Of a DNA stretch of 7,958 nucleotides, positions 4,181-7,958 are shown one piece after another. This DNA comes from Endomicrobium sp. Its GTDB lineage: Bacteria; Elusimicrobiota; Endomicrobiia; Endomicrobiales; Endomicrobiaceae. Below the pieces are notes generated by a model. It was not told the DNA's origin and did no database searches. It saw nothing but the letters and a program-made list of their open reading frames with translations. Made by a program: the position numbers and the translations under genes. The DNA lies in NCBI GenBank assembly GCA_031260765.1, contig JAISKX010000207.1, positions 1 to 7,958 on the forward strand. The letters run 5' to 3'. How positions within the stretch are numbered: position 1 is the first letter of the stretch; each line of letters opens with the position of its first letter.

Positions 4181-5479
4181 ATGTTAAAAAGAAAAATCAG
4201 CAATGCTTTATTGCAGTGGAAAGACAGCGCCAATAAAATGGCTTTGCTTGTCAAAGGGGCGCGGCAGGTTGGGAAAACTTTTATTATTGACCAATTTGCG
4301 AAGGCGAATTATAAACATTATATTTATATAAATTTTGAAGAAAATCCATCATATAAAATGATTTTTGACGATGATTTGAATGTTGATACTTTAATCAAAC
4401 AAATCTCATTGCGCATTCCAAATGCTCAAATTGTTCCGCAGGAAACTCTCATTTTTCTTGACGAAATCCAAAGCTGCCCAAAAGCAAGGACTGCTTTAAA
4501 ATTTTTTACCATTGATAAGAGATTTGACATTATCTCCTCAGGCTCTTTGCTGGGTATCAATTATAAAGAAGTGTCTTCTTTTCCCGTAGGCTATGTTGAA
4601 CATTTAGAAATGCACTCTATGGATTTTGAAGAGTTTTTGTGGGCAAACGGTATAAGTGAAAATTCAATATCCGATATAAAAGAATATTTTTTGCAAAAAA
4701 AACAAATTCCGCAAGGAATGCATGAGCAAATGCTGAAATTGTTTAAAGAATATATCGTCATCGGCGGTATGCCGAAAGTTGTCTGCGAATTTGTCAACTC
4801 TCATAATTTTGCCGATACTCTCAAATTGCAAAGAGGAATAATAAGCGATTATCTTGATGATATTGCAAAATACGCCCAAGAATCAGAAAAATCAAAAGCC
4901 CGCGCTTGTTTTTTATCCATACCTAAACAATTGGCAAAAGACTATAAAAAATTTCAATATAGTTTAGTGCAAAAAGGCGGCAATGCAAGAAAATTTGCAG
5001 GTAGTTTGATGTGGCTTTACGATGCCGGCATTATAAATTTTTGTTATAACCTTACCGCTCCCGCCTTGCCTTTTGAGGGCAATGCTATAAATGATGTTTT
5101 CAAAGTTTATATGCGCGACACAGGACTTCTTACCGCTATGCTTGAAGACGGAGCGCAAGTTGATATTATAGACGGCAAACTCGGCATTTATAAAGGCGCG
5201 GTATATGAGAATATAATCGCCGATATTTTTACCAAATTAGGAAAAAAACTATATTACTTTGAACAAAAATCACAAATAGAAATAGATTTTTTTATCCGCG
5301 TAAATAATTCTGCCGCGGCAATAGAAGTAAAATCGGCAGACAATACAAAATCAAAATCAGTAGTCAATATAATAAAAAACTATGCCGTCCCCTATGCAAT
5401 AAAACTATCAACAAAAAATATATCAAGCGCTCAAAACATAGACTCTTTTCCGCTATATACGGCTATTTTCCTCATTTGA
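4181..5479 (+). CDS. AAA_14/DUF4143-type ATPase with C-terminal PD-(D/E)XK-like domain
   Basis: Encodes 432 residues from ATG 4181, chosen because AAGGA lies eight bases upstream and MLKRKISNALLQWK matches the usual family start; a TTG at 4133 would add 16 residues without a site. The N-terminal ATPase has a Walker A motif GARQVGKT (26-33), Walker B LIFLDEIQ (90-97) with acidic pair Asp94-Glu95, and a sensor-like ISSGSLLG (118-125). The segment FPVGYVEHLEMHSMDFEEFLW follows, as in AAA_14 proteins. The C-terminal DUF4143 region ends with EIDFFI (367-372) and IEVK (381-384); Asp369, Glu382 and Lys384 fit a PD-(D/E)XK nuclease-fold core. These ATPases occur in many scattered copies in bacteria and archaea; their cellular role is not established. 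The gene stands alone between its own promoter and the rimP promoter. It appears intact. Confidence 0.9.
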   Translation: MLKRKISNALLQWKDSANKMALLVKGARQVGKTFIIDQFAKANYKHYIYINFEENPSYKMIFDDDLNVDTLIKQISLRIPNAQIVPQETLIFLDEIQSCPKARTALKFFTIDKRFDIISSGSLLGINYKEVSSFPVGYVEHLEMHSMDFEEFLWANGISENSISDIKEYFLQKKQIPQGMHEQMLKLFKEYIVIGGMPKVVCEFVNSHNFADTLKLQRGIISDYLDDIAKYAQESEKSKARACFLSIPKQLAKDYKKFQYSLVQKGGNARKFAGSLMWLYDAGIINFCYNLTAPALPFEGNAINDVFKVYMRDTGLLTAMLEDGAQVDIIDGKLGIYKGAVYENIIADIFTKLGKKLYYFEQKSQIEIDFFIRVNNSAAAIEVKSADNTKSKSVVNIIKNYAVPYAIKLSTKNISSAQNIDSFPLYTAIFLI

Positions 5480-5523
5480 GACAATAAAATTTCTAAAAGA
5501 TGCGTCAAGTTTTCTCGTCAAAT

Positions 5524-5551
5524 TTGTATTTTTTTTTAATTTATGTATAAT
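5524..5551 (+). promoter_or_regulatory. Sigma-70-type promoter of the rimP-nusA-infB operon
   Basis: A perfect TATAAT (5546-5551) is preceded by TTGTAT (5524-5529) at 16 bases, or TTTGTA one base earlier at 17 bases, across a T-rich spacer. Transcription should start near 5558-5560, leaving about 50 bases of leader before rimP. No promoter is seen further into the operon. Confidence 0.7.
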
Positions 5552-5567
5552 GCGCCCGCACTTAATG

Positions 5568-5596
5568 AAGACGGCTTTGAGCCGTCTTTTATTTTT
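5568..5596 (+). terminator. Terminator-like hairpin in the short rimP-nusA-infB leader
   Basis: AAGACGGCT (5568-5576) and AGCCGTCTT (5580-5588) form a perfect nine-pair stem with a TTG loop, followed by TTATTTTT (5589-5596). The shape is that of an intrinsic terminator in the + direction only; the - strand has no U tract. It lies downstream of the operon's own promoter, so besides ending ATPase transcription it would act on every operon transcript. NusA stimulates intrinsic termination, so feedback attenuation is an attractive but untested idea. Confidence 0.65.
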
Positions 5597-5609
5597 GAGA
5601 GGGTATTAG

Positions 5610-6068
5610 ATGCAAAAAGAGTTGGAAATTGAAGAATATTTATCAAAAAAATTAGAAAATACCGAAATAGAAATAATAAATGTTGAATATGTAAAAGAAA
5701 ATGGTTCTTGGATTTTAAGAATTTTTATAGATAAAGACGGCGGCGTCAATATGAATGATTGCGAAAAAGCAAGCCTGCAATTTAGCAAAGACCTTGACGA
5801 AAATCCCCTCTTAAACGAGTCTTATGTTTTAGAAGTTTCCTCACCGGGAATCAACAGAATTCTAAAAAAAGAAAAAGACTTTAAAAAATTTATCGGCTCT
5901 ACAATCCGCGTTCAGACTATTATACCGATAGGCAATCAAAAAAACTTTTTGGGCAAACTGCTTTCTTTTGATAATAATATAGTCAAAATCAACGATGTCA
6001 CAAATGGAATCAAAGAAATAGAATTTTCAAATATAAAAAAAACAAATATAGAGACGGAGGATTTTTAA
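5610..6068 (+). CDS. rimP: Ribosome maturation factor RimP
   Basis: RimP binds the 30S subunit precursor and helps assemble the S12/head region during ribosome maturation. The 152-residue product is of normal family length. The N-terminal alpha/beta domain contains VEYVKENGSWILRIFIDKDGG (25-45 region) and the conserved motif VLEVSSPGINRILKKEKDF (73-91), the hallmark of the family; a small Sm-like C-terminal beta domain follows from about residue 93 (IGSTIRVQT). An AGAGGG site lies six bases before ATG 5610. The stop is directly followed by the nusA ATG with no gap, giving tight coupling. It is the first gene of the conserved rimP-nusA-infB order. Confidence 0.95.
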   Translation: MQKELEIEEYLSKKLENTEIEIINVEYVKENGSWILRIFIDKDGGVNMNDCEKASLQFSKDLDENPLLNESYVLEVSSPGINRILKKEKDFKKFIGSTIRVQTIIPIGNQKNFLGKLLSFDNNIVKINDVTNGIKEIEFSNIKKTNIETEDF

Positions 6069-7331
6069 ATGTCAGAAAACAGCGAACTTTTACATGCACT
6101 TGACCAAATAGAGAAGGATAAAAACATCCCAAAAGAAGAGATTTTGATGGTGATTGAGAATGCTCTTGTATCGGCATACAAAAAACATGTAGGTAAAAAT
6201 GTCAATGTAGAAGCGAAAGTCAATCTTGAGACAGGCGAAATGTCTGCAAATGTCGTCAAAGCCGCGGTAGAAACTGTTGAAAATCCGCTTTTAGAAATAT
6301 CTTTGAGCGATGCAAAAAAAATAAATGAAGATATAGAGATAGGCGGAGAAATAAGAATCCCCCTTGAAACTCAGGATTTTTCCCGCATAGCGGCTCAAAC
6401 TGCAAAACAAGTTATAGTGCAGAAAATTAGGAAATCAGAAAAAGACGCATTGTATGATGAGATGAAAGCAAAAATAGGACAAATCATCAATGGAGTTATT
6501 TTCCGCGTTGCAAGCCGCAATTTAATTGTGGATTTGGGAAAAACAGAAGCAATTCTTCCTATCAGCGAGCAAGTCTTTAAAGAAAAATTCACAATAGGAC
6601 AGCATATAAGAGCTGTGATAATAGCTGTTGATAAAGGCATTAAAGGTCCTTTAACCGTTCTATCAAGAGCTACTCCAGACTTAGTCAAAAAACTTTTTGA
6701 ACTTGAAGTCCCTGAGATTTATGAAAAAGTTGTAGAGATAGTAAATATAGTAAGAGAACCCGGTATGCGGACAAAAATCGCCGTAACCTCGCACAATCCA
6801 AAAGTTGACCCTGTCGGCGCATGCGTCGGCATCAAAGGGGCGAGGGTCAAACCTATAATAGATGAAATACGGGGAGAAAGGATAGATTTAATCCCTTATT
6901 CCGCAGATATAGTCAAATTTATAACTTCTGCATTTTCTCTTGCTAAAGTATCGCAAGTAAATATTCTTTCTCAAGAAAAAAAGAAGGCTGAGGTGATAGT
7001 GCCTGACGATATGCTTTCTCTTGCCATAGGTAAAAACGGACATAATGTCAGACTTTCGGCAAAACTTACGGGCTGGCATATAGATGTCCGCTCTGAAAAA
7101 CAAAAACAAGAAGAGAGCAAAGAAAAAGCCGAAGCCAAACAGCAAAAAGCCATTCAAGGATTGGAAAAGTTGGAAGGAATTACTGCAAAAGCTATAGAAA
7201 TTCTCAGCCAAGCGGGGTTCACAGATATTGAGAAATTGAAAACTCTTAATGTTGAAGATTTGACAACTCTGCCTGGAATAGGCGAAAAAACATCTGCAAA
7301 GATTATAAAAGCGGCGCAAAATAGCAATTAA
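6069..7331 (+). CDS. nusA: Transcription elongation/termination factor NusA
   Basis: NusA binds RNA polymerase and nascent RNA and governs pausing, intrinsic termination and antitermination. The 420-residue product has the family domains in order: an N-terminal polymerase-binding domain (about 1-130, with the KEEILMVIENALVSAYKK helix), an S1 domain (about 135-200), KH1 with DPVGACVGIKGARV and the GIKG loop at 254-257, and KH2 with DDMLSLAIGKNGHNVRLS and the GKNG loop at 321-324. A charged linker rich in Lys, Glu and Gln leads to a C-terminal helix-hairpin-helix-like repeat (about 365-417, with LPGIGEKTSAKII). One such repeat is seen, against two acidic repeats in the longer E. coli protein (about 495 residues). 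GGAGG lies eight bases before the start, within the end of rimP. Confidence 0.97.
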   Translation: MSENSELLHALDQIEKDKNIPKEEILMVIENALVSAYKKHVGKNVNVEAKVNLETGEMSANVVKAAVETVENPLLEISLSDAKKINEDIEIGGEIRIPLETQDFSRIAAQTAKQVIVQKIRKSEKDALYDEMKAKIGQIINGVIFRVASRNLIVDLGKTEAILPISEQVFKEKFTIGQHIRAVIIAVDKGIKGPLTVLSRATPDLVKKLFELEVPEIYEKVVEIVNIVREPGMRTKIAVTSHNPKVDPVGACVGIKGARVKPIIDEIRGERIDLIPYSADIVKFITSAFSLAKVSQVNILSQEKKKAEVIVPDDMLSLAIGKNGHNVRLSAKLTGWHIDVRSEKQKQEESKEKAEAKQQKAIQGLEKLEGITAKAIEILSQAGFTDIEKLKTLNVEDLTTLPGIGEKTSAKIIKAAQNSN

Positions 7332-7346
7332 TGTGTGAGGAATAAA

Positions 7347-7958
7347 ATGGCTGCACAAACAGAAAAAAAAGATGAAACTAAAAAGAAAAAGAAACCCGCT
7401 GTTTCGGACGAAACTAAAATAGCCTATAAAGGCGTTGCTCCCGTATCTAAAAGAGCGCCTATTACTAAAAAAGCTCCTCAGAAACGCAAAGAAACAGAAT
7501 CAAATACAGATTATTCATCCAAAGCGCCTAAAACAAAAACAGCCAAAAACAAACCTCCTACAAACAAAATAAAAAAACCAATTAATTCTCAAGAAGAACA
7601 AAAAACTCAAGGGATTCCCATCGGACAAAAAACTCCTGAACAGAAAAAAAATCATCCAACTTCTCAACATCCAATTCATCAGCCAAACAAAACGCATATA
7701 AACAAAAAAGATAATACGCCTAAACAATCCGAATCGCAAAAAAATGGACAGCAAATAAAGAAAAATGTAAATAAAACAGAGTCTTCGCAAGAAAATCAAT
7801 CTAAAAATACGGCGAAAACTCAAACTTCGTCTAAAACAGATGATAAGCCTATCGCTCCCCCAGCCCTCGTAATAAGAGAAAAAATAGAAGTCAATGAACT
7901 TATAAATGTCAGAACGCTCGCCGAAAAGATGAATAAAAAAGCAGGAGAAGTTTTGATG
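7347..7958 (+). CDS. infB: Translation initiation factor IF-2, N-terminal part (runs off window)
   Basis: An open frame runs from ATG 7347 to the last base, 204 codons with no stop. GAGG lies about six bases upstream and the nusA stop is 15 bases away. Residues 1 to about 175 are low-complexity, rich in Lys, Gln, Asn, Thr, Pro and Ser, as in the variable N-terminal extension of IF-2. The last part, ELINVRTLAEKMNKKAGEVL, is the conserved IF2_N domain that precedes the GTPase. IF-2 is the GTPase that brings formyl-Met-tRNA to the 30S P site, so its substrate is the product of the fmt gene in this window. The GTPase and later domains lie outside the window. Operon position after nusA agrees with the assignment. 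Confidence 0.92.
   Translation, partial: MAAQTEKKDETKKKKKPAVSDETKIAYKGVAPVSKRAPITKKAPQKRKETESNTDYSSKAPKTKTAKNKPPTNKIKKPINSQEEQKTQGIPIGQKTPEQKKNHPTSQHPIHQPNKTHINKKDNTPKQSESQKNGQQIKKNVNKTESSQENQSKNTAKTQTSSKTDDKPIAPPALVIREKIEVNELINVRTLAEKMNKKAGEVLM

Noticed and set aside
7515..7823. A 102-codon - strand frame rich in Phe, Arg and Leu
   Set aside because: It is the antisense shadow of the Lys/Gln/Asn-rich N-terminal region of infB and has no start signals.

Overview
The window is an AT-rich bacterial chromosome segment with ordinary housekeeping genes on the + strand and a surface-protein/toxin-antitoxin region on the - strand. The Pmp-like surface protein with a signal peptide points to a didermic (Gram-negative-type) bacterium. 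Low GC, a decaying toxin gene, an AAA/DUF4143 ATPase and def-fmt plus rimP-nusA-infB clusters would suit a host- or gut-associated lineage such as Elusimicrobiota (Endomicrobia-like). That placement is an impression, not a demonstrated assignment.

Layout. Positions 1-523 (- strand) hold the N-terminal 174 residues of a secreted protein with chlamydial Pmp-type GGA[IL] and FxxN repeats; it runs off the left edge. Upstream of it (about 554-792) lies the most striking element: a - strand leader predicted to fold into a branched domain with a long closing stem, then a strong hairpin, then four arms that can pair as two tandem intrinsic terminators (1:2 and 3:4) or as a competing antiterminator (2:3, with 1:4). 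Its non-Watson-Crick pairs are all G-U on the - strand and C-A on the + strand, so the - strand is the RNA. Four bases further upstream is a ParE/RelE toxin gene with its middle missing and a frame change (796-968), next to an intact Phd/YefM-type antitoxin gene (958-1218) with its own promoter.

Positions 1296-3289 (+ strand) are a probable operon, def-fmt-rrf2: peptide deformylase, methionyl-tRNA formyltransferase, and an Rrf2-family regulator that lacks the Fe-S cysteines and looks CymR-like. Def and Fmt are the two halves of the N-formylmethionine cycle. The rrf2 gene converges with a small secreted Cys-rich protein gene (3284-3640, - strand); both genes end in the same CTATAG palindrome.

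Positions 3641-4180 are mostly non-coding. They hold a possible 36-residue basic/hydrophobic peptide gene, a 22-bp dyad, and three 18-bp repeats at an exact 33-bp period, just upstream of a promoter for an AAA_14/DUF4143 ATPase (4181-5479) with a C-terminal PD-(D/E)XK-like motif.

Positions 5524-7958 (+ strand) are the conserved rimP-nusA-infB operon (ribosome maturation, transcription elongation/termination, translation initiation). It has a good sigma-70-type promoter and a short leader holding a terminator-like hairpin. infB runs off the right edge.
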